Assembly: GCA_963855995.1 (NCBI GenBank)
Contig: OY979730.1
Coordinates: 1,984,501 to 2,048,500 of the forward strand
Origin: Muricea muricata
Taxonomy: Eukaryota > Cnidaria > Anthozoa > Malacalcyonacea > Plexauridae
Direction of reading: 5' to 3'
DNA length: 64,000 nucleotides
The position numbers and the translations under genes are program-made. Positions 23,201 through 38,908 of this stretch are shown piece after piece (within the stretch, counting starts at the first letter, position 1; the number at the start of each line of letters is the position of its first letter). The notes below the pieces were generated by a model. The model was not told the origin of the DNA and did no database searches. It saw only the letters and a list, made by a program, of their open reading frames with translations.

Positions 23201-26200
23201 GTGCGTACGCATGAGCGTACCTATTTTTTCATATCTCAACATCTGTTCTCTTCTTATACAGGGCCAGTTTGCTCCCATCCGTGGAAATTACAGTCAAGAT
23301 TTTAAAGCTTTGGTATGTGTGTTACTGCTCACGTGCTTGAAACATGTTGGAAAATTAAAGGGAATCTTATAGAAGCACAACATCAGTTGGGAAACATCTT
23401 TTTCTTCCTGAGAAGCAAATTTTGTCTCCGCAACAGTGTTTCCCGAGATGGACAAGCAAGGAAACATTGATAGCAAACTTAACGTTTCCGCAGCAGTTTT
23501 TGCTGTTTCGCCGCGGGCTTAAAACGTTCATTTGTTTACAGGTTCGAGATTGTTTACAAATTGAGCCCCAGTACAGACCTGATGCATCCGAATTAGTAAG
23601 AAGAGTGAACAATGTAAGTCATCAGTGGGTGCTAGCGAATTCTGTTCAGTTCAAATTTTGACCGTTCGTGTCGTTGTATTTGCAGCTGCTTTGCCAGTTT
23701 GACGAGTGCGACGAGGATTCATTAGAAAGTGCTCTCAATCCAAAACGAAAAGAAAAACGAAGGTAATTGAGTGCGCGTACTTTGTGCAGTACTCAAGAGA
23801 AATTGACGATGAAATTCTGGCTCGGCCATAGCATGTTACATGCGTTTCCCGGAGTTGATGGGTGTAGATACATTTTCTTTCCAAAAAAGCTGTATGTTTT
23901 TGTTGCTATTTTTGTTTTAGATCCATTCTTTATTATGTTGATCTGGGATCGATGTCAGCGGTAGTTCCGATTGACCTTCCTGTACGAATTGTCATTGTAG
24001 ATGTAAGTGTACGTTAAACAATCTCACCAAGCGAAGTCGTCTCTTGGAACGAGTTATTCAAAGCTGGGTTATCGCTAACCCTAGGTTAAAGTGTAATCTA
24101 CTGTGTTTTAATCTCTGTATTTCGACACGTCCGTTCATGTCAAAACTTCAGAAAGCAAAACTGCTTTGGACCTGATGTGTTTTCTGAAATAAAGTATGTC
24201 CAAGTTTATAACAAGTTGCTAGATATTTTCATTTAAATATGACATTAATCTGGTGTTAAATCAAACTGTTTTTGAAGAGTTTTTTGATCGGCCCCAATGA
24301 TGCAGGGGCGGTTGTTCAAAAGCCACGTACCTTAACCCTGGGTTAACATAAACTTCCAAAGAAATTTTGTAGCAACGTATTTAGAAGCCTCGAAATATTT
24401 CTTCAAAAATCTGATCTGGATCAATAGCAGTTTTGGTTTCTGAGGTTTTGAAGGGAACAGACGTGTGGAAATACAGAAACTAAAACATGTGGGTTAAACT
24501 TTAAATTTCCTTGGTGGAAACGAAGCCCAACTACCTGTTTCTTCTTGTTTTTTAGGTGAGTGTTGGTAAAAATCATGTTTGCGTCGTCACTGCAGAGAGC
24601 ACAGTGTTCACTTGGGGTGATAACAATAAAGGTCAACTCGGTCATGGAGATCTGGTGTCTAGGGATATACCGACCCAAATCGAGGGCGTCAAAGGGAAGA
24701 ATGTTGTGACGTAAGTACCCAAGGAATATGATTCAAATTTTCAAGGCAAACTTTGCTACAATACTCCCATGCGTTGGTACCATCACCCAGCGAATAGTGA
24801 TAATTGTAATTTTTGTACATAGATTTAACCGAGATCTTCTCGGATAGACTGAACTTTTGTTAATAATGCTAAGTTCGTATTCCTGTAATTCCATAGCTGT
24901 TTGTGCAGTACTTAAAAAACGACCCACCTTTTCAGTTGAGTCGCGAAGTTATTTTGAAAATTAACATTGTTTACCAGCCCAACGTTCCCCTCGAATACTC
25001 GAACCTGACACAAAGGCACTTATATGATTTACTTGAATTTTTGCTTTGTTTTGAACAATCAGGGCTTGTAGTGGCGATCGCTTTACAGTTTTACTGACAG
25101 ATAACGGAATTGTGATGTCATTTGGTGATGGCGATTACGGCTGTATGGGCCACGGTGATTGGTCGAGTGTTTCCCGCCCAAAGTTAGTCGAGGGTTTGCT
25201 GGCTGTCGACACAGGTAGCCTAACCTGTGGTCCACGTCACGTGTGTGCTGTGTGTGACGATGGCAGTGTCTACACGTGGGGCTGTGGCACTGACGGGAGA
25301 CTGGGACTAGGGGATGAGGACAACAGGTTAGTGAAGAGGCTATGATGGGTTTTATCTTTATATATTATTAGTTTACGTTCGCAAAGTATTTTACTGTATA
25401 GTGCCGTCAATTTTCCAAGCTGTTTTTTTAAAGGTCTGGTGAGGTGATTTTGTTCTAATGCATTGCTATACCGAAGAGTCAAGCAAAAAATATCGAAACA
25501 ATTTTTTGCAAAATTATGAGCATAGTATGCTAAATCGACCATTCACGTATTAGACAAACTTTTGAATTCGGAAAATCAATTAGCACAGTCGGGAAAGAGC
25601 ATCCAAATTTCATACAACATATATTTTCGACGTTTTACAATGTTTTGCAACCAAACTTCACAATTTCGCTAAATTCAGGAGGCTCTTTCCAACTGTGCTA
25701 AAATTGTTTTTGAATTTAAAGGTTTGTCTAATTGGGGAATGCTCCATTGGGGAGTCGTATAGTCTAATGTTCTTTGCAAAGTGTTCAATTTTGTATTTTG
25801 TTAGAAAAACTCCTCAGAAAGTCGAGTTTGGAGATAAAGTAAAGATCATCAAGGCAAGATGCGGTGTGGACGGCACGATGTTTCTTACAGATACGGGAAC
25901 TTTATACGCTTGTGGAAAGTAAGTGGTTTATTCAAGAGTATAAGCGAGGTGGGAGCGACAATAAATGGAGGAACTCATTTAAAACGTTCGACTAAATTTC
26001 CGATCTCCCCCCTCCCCCTTGAAATATTTAGCGTGATGACAGGTCTACATATCAGTATTGCCTGCGAGTTTACGGTCCTCGTACCCGGCGTCTTTAACCT
26101 ACGCCCGTTTAAGACCCTGGGTACGAGGTTGCGAGTTTACCAACTCTGTTTGGACGAACAAAACTTTGGTTTCTCATCAGGGGCTGGTTGTATAAGACCC

Positions 26201-29200
26201 TTAATCACTTCTTTAATCACTGTTTTGTAGTTAAATAGTGATTAAGTACAAAATACTTTGTCCTCATTGGTTGACGTTTTCACCAATAAGAACTAATTTT
26301 AATCACTTTTTTATACAACCAGCCTCAGGCTACTATCAGGATATTTGACTGATAGTTTGTTCACTTTGTTTTTCAGGAACACAAACAACAAACTCGGCCT
26401 GAACAACAGACAAGGTTTTCTAGTACAGATGAAAAATCTATTGACTAAAGTAAGAACTCCTTCGTGTGTTTTTCCTAGGAAAGTATAGCACTTTAAAGTT
26501 TGCGAATTTTGTGTACTTTCGTAATTTGTGTTACGCGGGAAAAGTCATAGTGGGAACGCTTTTCCGTTCGTAATACAAAAGTACACAAAATTTGGAGAAT
26601 TTACACGACTATATTTTCCACATGTTACAATATTTTGCAACCAAACTTTACAATTGTATAAAATTTAGAATGCTCTTTTCAGCTGTGCTAATTGATTTTC
26701 CGAATTTAAAAGTGTGTCTAATAGGGAAATGGTCTATTGACACATAGTTGTATTTTAAACCGGCAACGTTTCCTTATCACAGGTGCAAGTTGAAGGACGC
26801 AATACGCCGACGCCTCTGAAAGTTTTGGCGCGCCACAGCGTCTCGAATATGTGCCTGGGTCCGACCCACAGCTCTGTGCTCATGGACTCCGGACATCTGT
26901 ATACATTTGGGGATAATAGGTATGGTCAACTGGGACTTGGTAACGTCAAGACGGTGGAATCTCCGGCTTGTGTCAAGTCCATGGTCGGCAAACATGTTAC
27001 GGTAAGCATCAGGTCATGTTTATTCTCAAGCCTCAAGCAATATATCCATACTTGATCTAGTGTTGTAATAGCCAGTGTGGTCATATCTCAACATTAATAG
27101 TACACGAAAGGTATACCTTTCGTGTACTATTAACTGCACTGCCTACACTAGCAACGTTAGTGAAGTTAGTATTCAGGTAGTGAAAGAACCTATACCTTTC
27201 GTGTACTATTAACTGCACTGCCTACACTAGCAACGTTAGCGAAGTTAGTATTCAAGTAATGAAAGAACCTGTACCTTTCTTGTGGCACTAACTGCACTAC
27301 CTACACTAGCAAAGTTAATGAAGATAGTATTCAGGTAGCGAAAGAACCTATACCTGTCGTGTAATGATGCACTACCTACACTGGCAACGTTTGTGAAGTT
27401 AGTATTCAGGCAGTGAAAGAACCTATACCTTTCGTGTAATACTAACTGCACTACCTACACTAGGAACGTTAGTGAAGTTAGTATTCAAGAAGTGAAACAA
27501 CTTATAACTTTCACGTAATACTAACTTCACTACCTACACTAGCAACGTTAGTCAGGCAGTGGAAGAACCTATACATTTCGTGTAATAATGCACTACCGGC
27601 ACTGACCCGTTTACACGAGCAATTGTTGTGTGACAATTTTCCTTTGCACATAAAAACTGGCAGATCAGTTTTCCAGCAAATGCATTTGCTGTCACATGAA
27701 ATTTGCTCTTGCAAACGGGGCTTGATCTCACGTGAATTTATGCGTTCATCATTCATAACTTCATCCCTGTTTCTCACGCAGATGATGAAGTGCGGGGATT
27801 ATTTCACGCTAACTGGGACAGACGAGGATACGATATATTTCTGGGGAAGCATGCCTAACATTCATACGCCAACGATCGAATGTTGTGACGAGATTTCACC
27901 GAGATCCGATGAAACGTTAGAAAAGAAACATCGCCGAAATGTGAGCGCCAGTTTAAGTTCTGGAGCGTCCGAGAGCGTGACGACTTCGCCCAGGTAAGCA
28001 TGGCAGAGCATGGCAGAGCTTGGGATGTTGGAATTCCAAAGGTCATACCACGCCCACTTTTAGGACACAAGTCAATTTCGGTCTATAAAAACGTCCATAT
28101 CTCCGCCAAAGTTTAATGTACAGCTCTCAAACTTAGCATGGCTGTACACCAAGTACTCCTGCCAATTTCTGGCCAAAAACAGCTCCTGCACGATTAATAT
28201 TAAAGTGGCTCTGACTGGTCAAACATGGCCCCAATTTTAGCGATTGCAACCGCGGTCAGACAAATTTCTTAGCTTGCCTCGTGTAGATATAAACTCAGAG
28301 CAACACCACAAACATAATTTTCACCTGCATAACACCAATAATAAAACCACACGTTCAATACAACCGCTCATATTGTAAACATTACATAGCAGTCAAAAGT
28401 CCCAACTATAGAAATATATTTCCTATCTAAGTAAGTGGTAGAAACTTCTGGTTTGTGAAAGTGAGGATGGGGAACGAGGCTGTCACCTCCGCCCCGCCTA
28501 CCCTCGGTAAACCTCTGTGAAGGTGTGCTAACACCTTGACGTCCTTTCTAGACCCACCTCAGCGCGGTGCGAGGCTTGTCGGACCAGACCAAATTCCGGT
28601 GCGGACCATGATCAATCGTTATCTCGAAGAAAGGACACGTTTTCGGAGAGTGCGAATGCAAATCTTACTGTTGATGGCAAACCTGGGTGAGAAATTATGT
28701 TATTTTCAGTTATTTACTGTTCCCGCGCAACAATCTCTTTCTCTTAATGATTGTGAGAAGAATACTATACTGTAGTTATTAGAGTTGATTTCAGTCAAGC
28801 ACCAAAGGATTCCTCAGTTGCGTCCATAGCACCCTTATCCAATTCATATGAACGATAGTTCAGGCGTAATATTCACAGACTTGATGCAACTTGAAGAAGC
28901 CTGTAGTATTATTGCAACTTGATGACAAACTTGTATCATCAAACTGTTGAAATCCACAACTTGCATCTGTGGCTTTTCTTGCTGGGTGGATGTAACGCTG
29001 AAATAACGGAGTTAGTGCAGATGTCCTTTATGTAATAAACTGGGAGTTCATCATTCTCTAAGAAGCAGTTCAGAACTTACCATAATTCGTGTAAAACCTC
29101 TCTCGTAGCTCTGCAAACAGCGAGCGACCACGAAGTGCTTTCTTCCGATCGTATCCTGGTAACTATCTTCGCGATTGTGCGTTGCGGAATGTCATGTCTT

Positions 29201-32200
29201 CTCGCTGTCGCATAGAGGGCTGCCTTCGTCTGTCGACGTGTGAACCACTCTCTTCACCAAACCTCCTCTTCCAGTGGGACGCGATTTGCGGGCCGAGTGA
29301 AAAGGACGGCGACTACCCAGTTTTTCTCAGGCGGATTGCGGGTTACGGTGCAAACATGTTCGTGCAAATTGACACGACTGCGCCCGCGTCCCGTAAGAAG
29401 TCGAAGCGAAGGTCGACCAAACGCGAGGACGTCCCCCCTGATCAACGTCGGCCCACCTCTGACGTTAACCTCAAGAAACAGGGGAAGCGTGATCTGGATG
29501 ATTCTGGTACCGGGTAAGCTACATTCTAGCTCTCCGTTTTTTCTAGCGATAATTTTGTAAATTGTGGAGATCCACAGTGGGTCTTCCTAAGTATTGACAA
29601 ACTCGCATCAAGCCAATAGGCTTTGTTAGTGCTTTACATGTGTGTATGTATATATTTAAATTTAGCTTGCAGCCAAAGGCTGGATTACGTAAATTACAAT
29701 AAGTGTCTACTTATATAGTATAAATGCTTACAAAAATGCTTAACCGTAAAAAAGGCAATACTACTATGAAATATCGAAGAAAGCTGAATTGTATCTAGAA
29801 ACTCTAAGAATGAACAATATTGACTAAGATTATGTGTATTACACATCGCATATATGAAGGAGTTTTTTACTCTGTGGTTTACTCCAGTGGACCTGACCGC
29901 GCAGCTCAGTTGGCAGAGCATTGGGCTAGCATTGCAAAAGTCCTAGGTTCGATTCTCACCTTGGTCAGGCTTATTAGGGGAGGTAGATGGGAGTTCTGGT
30001 TCTGCGAGGGGGGGGGAACAATTTCATTGGGAACAGGGGGTTATCCCTAATCGGTGGGTGTTAGATTCTATAACCTCTATAGAAAATGTTTTTCTAAAAT
30101 TTGGCAAAAATGGTTGCGTATTTAGGCCTAAAGTATGGGCAGAGAGGAAAGGTTAGGAAATGGTTACTTTGAGAAGATAAGACAGGCAGAATTGCGCCAT
30201 AAATTCTCAGCATTTTGTTTTGATCACATACCGTGTACTTTGTAGTTTTCGCCGTCATACCGACTCGTCTACTGCCGCAGAGCAATCCAGTTCATCTGAA
30301 ATGGACACCATTGGTGACGTAAGTTGGTTTTTTTAAGATTTTTCGAAAATTTGTTGCGAATATCGTATTTCGAAGAAGCAAAAATAACTGCCCATCCATC
30401 TTTTCCGCTCGGGAAAATAAGTTTCTCCAAAATGAGAAAGGAAAGAAATGTTTTCTTTGCCTCGTCTCAGTTTAAGTTATTAAAACTCTTTGATGGTGGC
30501 AGTTTGTGGACAGTTATTAAAACTCTTTTGCAGCTTGTAGGCTGAATTAACGCGCTTAATATAAAATTATTAATGAGAAGAGAGATTATACAATCGATGT
30601 TGGGTAAATACCAGCCTAAAATGATCTGGCCTTGTGATTGGCCTTTTGAAACAAAAGTCATCATTGTTTGTGATTTGTTCTTTTGAAAACCAATTTCTAT
30701 AGTTTATTGTCATTCATTGTTATAACCAACCAACCACTTACAAAGCTTGTAGTATAGGTTGGTGGCGATCCTAAATGTTTCATATCATTCATTGCAGATA
30801 TTATCATATCTGGAAGCCTGGATTCATAAGTGTTATTTTCGAAAATACTGTTTTCTGATTTTCCCGCCTTTTGAAGCCTTATAGTTATGAGCTGATTGTT
30901 TTTCGTCCCCAGGCTCCGACATGGCTAAAAGATGAGCTGAAGGACGGCATTGGCCAGGGTGCAAACTTCGCGGGAGAAGATGATGACGGTATTTCTTCCG
31001 TGGGTGAAAGTGCCGGGGCTATGAGCGACCAGGAGTCGGACGAAGAAGTCTTCATCAAACCAAAGAAAGATGTCGCGACAAAAAAGCCGGCGATATCGCA
31101 GGAAAAAACCTACGCCAAGTACAGAGCGAAGGCCAAGGGCGTCGCCGAGAATAAGATTGTTGGAGGTGTTGCCATCGCAGCGCCTACTGGTGACGCCAGC
31201 GCAAACTCGAATTACGGATCCTACGAATCTAACACGGATACAAACGTGAGTCCAGTTGTAATATTAAGTACAGAGCCAGAAACGCCACCGCCTTCATTTG
31301 TGGACTTTGCTTGCACCAAGCCTGCTGTTTCATCAGGTTGCATCAAGTTTGTGAGAATCGGACTTGATGCAATTTGATATTAGCAGACTTGTTATTGACA
31401 AAACTTTCGTGAACCTTGTTTGTTATCGATTTATCATCAAGCCGTGGCAAGCGATACGAGCGCATCCTCACATCGAATCGGCCATTGCAGTGCAACAAGC
31501 CCGCTGCAGACTTCCTGCAGTTGAGCGTTTCTCGCTTGTAGTATGGTAGTCTAGAGTCGATAGATACCTCAAGAAAGACGAGTTACAAAGTAGTAAACAA
31601 TTTAGTACTAACAAGTAAACCTGAATACAAAGCTTAGTAGTATTAAAAGACTATTACTTTAATGTAGATTCGGTTTTGCAGTAAGAATAGTCAGCTAAGT
31701 CAAGTACAGCATAGATATCAAGCAGAACAGTTCAGAACTGCTAGCTACGGCAGAAATCAATGTGTACCGCAATGATTCTGGTGCCTTTCCTTATAGGGTG
31801 TAGTTTTACCAGGTCAAGTGCCCGCAGAAGGTGCCCAGTCTGCGCAGGCGCGTCAACCGCGCCGAAAACGGACCAAAGGACAATTAAACTCTGTGGACGT
31901 GTTTTACCAGCCGGGCGTCCCGTTGACGAAGCGCAGCGGCGTAACGGCCAGTCTTCGTGCCCCTGTCGGCACCGAGAAGTTGCGTCCTTCGAGCGTCACG
32001 TCGGAAAGTGGAGTTGAAATGACGCCTTTTGAACAGCGCGGCCCTGGAGAGGTGAGTTTGGGGTGGATTTCTATTTGTTTTGTGTTTATAAAACTCTTGA
32101 GGGGTTGCCATGACAAGACGTGTCGCCATCTCACGTTTCGAGTACAAATCCTCGAGACAGGCCTAGCTACGATATTTCGCAATCATAACTTGCGTCCGAA

Positions 32201-35200
32201 AGCGTCTTCAACTCAGTGTCAACTTGTATGTTACTCGCTCGATTCTCCCACGGCGGCTGTAGTATTCCGGTCGCAAGTCGTGTCCAAATCGTGGCTGCTT
32301 TTCACTTAGTTATAAATACCAACCCTGCGGTGTGGATTACCGCACGACTAAGCGCTTCGGATGTGTTGAAATGAGTGTGGACCAAACATTAGGTTGTCAA
32401 GTGAAAATCGTTAAAGCTCTCTGTCAGAATAAATCTGACGCATTTTGGTCACTGCTGCCAAAGGGCAACATTAACAATTAGATGTCTTCTGAGCGCGTAT
32501 GTACTACTGCTTTATACATCCTTTGTAAAGCAGTATTAATCTGAGAAAGTGTCGCACGTTCGTGGAAAAATGACGCCAGCACCCGTGCAGAAAGAGAATC
32601 CAGTCAAGGTATGCATAGGCCTAACATTGAGGATGACTGTCATTGTGGATTCCTTATTTCTTCCGCTGTTGTTCTTCCTTTTTATCGAAATCCGCTTGTT
32701 TGAAAGACTTGGTCTGTGAGTTTAACATCGCCTTTACAGCTAGGATAGTTCAAAACACTTGGAAATATGTTAAGACCAAGAAAATCTACTGCTTTAGATC
32801 ACTTTTCCCTTTAAATTTCTGGTCTTCTCTTCTAGTCACTCCTTTTGCGCCATAAAATATATATATATAAGCTTTGAGAAGATTGATAAATTTCTGAGGA
32901 GATTGATAAATTTTAATAGGGTACGGTTTTTAGATGGCATTGAGAACTGTTGGAGTTTCGAAACAATTAACCTTGACAAATGGAGTTCAAATCGATTCAG
33001 TGATAGCAAAGATTGCGTCTTTCTGTTGTAGTACGGTTGTATGGTCTCACAAATAACATATAGCAACAGCAACTTGTTGATTTCCGAAGTGTTTTTTGTT
33101 CACGTCTCAATCGATCATTCGTTTCCGTCTTGAATCTCTAATCCTGGATTTATAGCTACGTAATTGTGTATCATTATAGCAACACGCGATTATTTTAAAT
33201 TGTACCGCAATTCCCTTGCGAAACCATCTGTCTTGCCAAGTAATTGTGGGAAAGAGCTGTACGAGTACATAAGCTAGGCTGCAAAACGACACCTGGTTTG
33301 GCATTAGAGAAGGTTTTGTGTGGCAAGAAGCAAGTTCTGTAGGTGCAGAATATTTGATCGAATTCATTCTTTATAAACGGCGTTTGTTCTCAAGCCGAAC
33401 AGGTAAAGCTGTTTATAAAGAGCTGATTTATAACAGCCTTAACAGGATATAACAACAGGATAAGTTTATAACGGCTTTACTGTAAAACTCAACAAGTTAA
33501 ACGTGTATAAAACTGTTTTATAACTCCAACAAATCTTGCGAGTGTACTTCGTGTAGTTGTTATATAGTGCACGTAAGGTATAGCGTATAGGTATGTATAG
33601 GTTCTTTCGCTGTCTGAAACAATGTGGCGAAAATCGACAGGTATTTGAAGAACTTATACCTTTCGTGTAACATATAAGACTACGAGTCGGCTACCAGTTA
33701 CCCAGTCTGACTGTTCAGTAACCTTACCAGTGTCGGTGGTGCAGTCAAAAATACACGGAGGATATGGGATCTTTCAGCATCTGAAACGATGCATCATAAT
33801 TCCACCTTCGTCGGGAAGTTAGTAAAGTCTTCGTCCTTCGCACGTGGAATTCTGTTTATCTTTTCAGATAATGAATGGGCCATGCAGTATAACTCATTAC
33901 CGTAGACCAAATTTTACGATATTTACTCGTGATGGTGTTTTGTTGTTCCTGGCTAATCGCCATGCATAAAACTTGATATTGGTATATCATTCGTGCACGG
34001 TCGGAATGAGTACACAGATTTAAAACGGAGAAGTGTAACGGTGAATACAAGTCTATCAAAACCACATGCCCGGCTCTTCACTCTGTCGAGGCTGAGCTAT
34101 ATGTATTTATATATAACCTTTCATGACCTTTTTGTTGTCGACTCGGCTGCTAAACTAACGCATGCTGTTTGTAGGGGCATTCATGTAAAGAAATAAAGAT
34201 TGCCACGCCTGTACTGGTTGAAACTGTCCAGGCGACGCTATGACATGTAAGCGTTGTCAAGTAGGTCTGTGTTTGTCTCCATGGCCGCTTGTCTGTTTTT
34301 GTGGGATGGCTTGACGAGTGACTTTGTAATTTAATATGCGATTAAAAGCCAGAAATATGTTTAATTTGGACAGATCAGGCTTATTGTCGGAGTCAAGGTT
34401 TTGACTTTGGGTTAAATGCGGTTCGATTGTACAGTTTGTGTATAAACGCACGTATTAGGACGGTGGATTCCATGTTTTTGAACTTAAAGCTGCGAATGGC
34501 TTGTATGAAAGGTATGGTATCATTTACTGTCGTCTTTGCTCGTCTAGACTTGCGTAGTGCTCGAAAATTTGGATCTCTCACTACCTGAAACGATATTTTA
34601 AGCAGAATTTCGCATTTCGAGAAAAGGCCCTTCGTCTTGAAGTTGGTAGTTGGCTATAAACTTCCCGCGAAGGACTTTCTCTCGAAACGTCGAATTCTGT
34701 TTAAAAAGTTTCAGTGGGGAAAGATCCTATTTTTTTGTGTGCTTTTGGATTGCACTGTCGACGCTGACAGCGTTAGTTCGAGGTGGAATTGCGAAGAGAG
34801 TTAGTTTGCCACGGTCAATGTTGTTCACTCGAAGATTTGCGTACGTCTTGGTTACAGTACAAAATAAAACAAATTCCGAAAATAGACATCTTGTATTCCC
34901 GATATTCAAGAAATGAACAACAAAAAAAACGACGGAGTCGGTGATATTTCCTCTTTATTCCAAAGACAGTGTCAAACCAATGACTCATTGTACTTCCATA
35001 AGTTGTCTGCGTGGTTTTTGGTTACAGTTGTTCAACAAATTGTCTGTTTAACGCACAGAAGCATTGCTTGAGATCTTGTGGGTAAAAGTCGAGCGTACAA
35101 GCTGGCACGAAACGCACGCTGCAATAGCAAATATACCTATAAAGTGTTATTGCTATAGATTAGATTAAGTTTGCCTAGACATTGTCTTAATTGGAGTGTT

Positions 35201-37844
35201 ATAGGCTAGAGTAGCGAATTTTGTTGAACGACTATTGCGTCTTCCAGAAATACGTGTTTCGTGAGATTTTTGAGCAGAAATATTTGGCTCGATAGGAATA
35301 CTTGAGTAGAAATATTTGCGTATAGTGTTGCGTGGGCCTAAACGAAGCTGCCTTGACATCGCTCCAGTTGTCAGAATTGACTTCCCCCTTGCCCGTTTGA
35401 AGTCCAGCTGTGTACATTTGTGAAGAAGTGTGTTTATGTGCGTGTAATGCTTTCGCCATTTAAACGCAAGCTTCACTTCTTTGTTTATAGGGTCGTATGA
35501 AACAGAATAAGGGGTAAGTTGAAGGACGACTTGAAAAATTTGACAAATTTCTTTAATTTGAAGGCAGAATGTAGTCATGTGAATTAGGTAATTATCTTAA
35601 GCATAGCGACGTTAATGAGTTCGTTGACAAAAGAAGAGAGAAAGCGAACTGTACAAGGAAATGTTTCGTTGTTGATTGTTATTTTTCTCTCTGTCCCGTT
35701 AGGATGGCTAAAAGCGTGCCAAGCAAGCGAGGGTAGGTGAAATGTGATCTGTGATGTTGCATTCCACGGTTCATACTCCTTGGCCTTGCCAAATCCTCTT
35801 CTTGAGGTCATTTTTGCTTTCTTTCCCTGCGATTTCTCCTTTTGACAGATGTGAACGAGTGAATTGATAAGAAACGTTATAAGTCTATAATATATCCTCG
35901 CCTGAACATTTCAAACCGTTTCACTCCGCTCATATCCAACAAAAGGAGACAGTCGCAAGGAAAGCCGTTATACACTGCATATATCCCCGTTTATCCCATA
36001 CCTTCCTAAACTTTAATTGTTGTTTATTCAAGATTATCCCCAAACTCTCCCAGGAAACCCCGAGTATCACCTAGTGGTATGAAAGCTTGGGAGAAACCAA
36101 CACCGACGGCGAACGAGGCGAGGTGAGGTCCAAAAACCAAACCATGTTCGGAAAACTATTATGTACTACGGCGACATGACATTAAGACAAGATTAAGCTC
36201 CTTTTACATGACCAAATTTTCTTTGACATATTTCATGTGTCATGTGTTTTTTGACTATGTAAATTAGGAATTTTCAAAAATTTGCCAAAAACTCCCAATT
36301 TACATAGTGAAATAACATTTGACACATGAAATTTATCAAAGAGAATTTGGTCATGTAAAAGGGGCTTTACATTTAAAATCAGGAATAGATCCAGTATGAT
36401 CTGGTGGGGGGAAAGGAGGGGGGGGGGGGCTCTGGCACGTGGAGGTTGTGTTTGCCTTTGTCATGTGTCACCAGCCCTAAAGGATACAGGACCGCACGAC
36501 CTAGTATATCAATACCTGTTTAAGTTTGCGTTGATCTCGAAGAGACATTCGAAAGGTCCTAGGTTCGCTTTCTTCCGTGGTCAGGTATATTTGTAAGCTT
36601 GCGCATTGTGAATATTATATAAAATTAGAGTCACAATAACACCACAAACATCATATGTTTTTATATGGCTCTCTTTGTGCACCAACAAACTGTACTTCTA
36701 TTTAAGTTCCTTGTATGTTTGCTTGGTGAATATAAATCTGAGTATGGTAAATTTACGTGATATATCCACAAAATTACACTCAAACTTTGCTTCTCCTGTT
36801 CTTCCTAGGCAAAGACCTGCTACGAGGACATCATCGAATGGTTCAATCCCAGCTAAACGCAGAGTGTACGTTATACCATCATATGTCGAAATTTAAGATA
36901 ATTTAGGAATTATCTTATTTTATCTTCTTTCATCTTCTTTCATTTTTCAGAGGCCCCAGGGATGAAAATAAAATAAAAATGCCAGCAATAGTGGTAAGAC
37001 TAGCTATATTTAGGCACCATCGCTTGATGATGTCATTTTCATCACGTGTTCATGATGTCATATCTTCATTTAGACTCCAAGTTCAGCTGCCAGAAAAGAT
37101 ATGCATGGAAAGAAAGAACTTACTCCGACTAAACAGCTCGCTAAGGTATGTCTCGCTATGTCTTCCACTCTCTCTTGGCTAGCTAGCCATCACATCAAGC
37201 AATGCTACGGAATAGTGCGAGTACCGCAAATATCTGGTAATCTGACAACACGGAAAACGGCTGGCACCATTTGCGAATATGTGTTTCACGTATACTTTAC
37301 CTTGTTGCCAAATTTTACCAGTGGAAATCTATATTAGATTTATGCTTGTCTCTACCAAACACAGTTACAAAGTTTTAAGATGTTAAGGTTAAAAGGCAGC
37401 TAAATGGATTTCTATACTTGGCTTTCACTATGCCATTATGTGGTTCCTGGTGGTGGTCAACCTTCAATGTATTAATGGTTGTGGTCTACTGATATGAAAT
37501 TGCCCACATTTGTCATTGAGGCAAAAATATACTAGGAACATTTAATCAACTCTAATGACTCTAATATGATAGAGAGCGCATTGTAGAGTGTCTAAACTGC
37601 CACATCCGAAATTTTTTTCGAAATTTTTTCCAAAATTTTTTGTCAAAATTTTTTCCCGAATTTTTTTTCAAAATTTTTTCCCGAATTTTTTTTCAAAGTT
37701 TTTTTTTCAAAATTTTTTTCCCAAATTTTTTTTCAAAATTTTTTTCCCAAATTTTTTGTCAAAATTTTTTTCCGAATTTTTTTTCAAGATTTCCCATTTT
37801 TTTTCAAAATTTTCCCCAATATTTTTGTCAAGTTTTTTTCAAGA

Positions 37845-37938
<94 letters not shown>

Positions 37939-38330
37939 TTTTTCCCTAAATTTTTTGAATTTCAGGGGAGAATTGATTAGTATGCCCAGCCATCTTGACC
38001 ACCAGACAATGATAAGCAATCCCTGGCGAAAATTTGTTCATGAAGTCATGAACTTTCATGGTCTGTTCATGAACGTTCATGAAATTTTTTTTTTTCATTT
38101 TTTTTCAAAATATTTTCCCATTTTTTTTTTAAATTTTTTCCCGAATTTTTTTTCGAAATATTTTCCCTAAATTTTTTTTCAAAATTTTTTTCCAAAATTT
38201 TTTTTCTAAATTTTTTTTCAAAATTTTTTCCCAAATTTTTTTTCAAAATTTTTTTCCCAAATTTTTTTCCGAATTTTTTTTCAAGATTTCCCATTTTTTT
38301 TCAAAATTTTCCCCAATATTTTTGTCAAGA

Positions 38331-38403
<73 letters not shown>

Positions 38404-38832
38404 TTTTTCCCTAAATTTTTTGAATTTCAGGGGAGAATTGATTAGTATGCCCAGCCATCTTGACCACCAGACAATGATAAGCAATCCCTGGCGAAAATTT
38501 GTTCATGAAGTCATGAACTTTCATGGTCTGTTCATGAACGTTCATGAAATTTTTTTTTTCATTTTTTTTCAAAATATTTTCCCATTTTTTTTTAAAATTT
38601 TTTCCCGAATTTTTTTTCTAAATATTTTCCCTAAATTTTTTTTCAAAATTTTTTTCCAAAATTTTTTTTCTAAATTTTTTTCCTAAATTTTTTTTCAAAA
38701 TTTTTTCCCAAATTTTTTTTCAAAATTTTTTTCCCAAATTTTTTGTCAAAATTTTTTTCTGAATTTTTTTTCAAGATTTCCCATTTTTTTTTCAAAATTT
38801 TCCCCAATATTTTTGTCAAGTTTTTTTCAAGA

Positions 38833-38908
<76 letters not shown>

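Noticed and set aside
36809..36865. Terminal NEK9 exon reading [19 protein letters not shown]
   Set aside because: That frame is phase 0, whereas the frame entered from 36122 stays open and links to the coiled-coil exons downstream.
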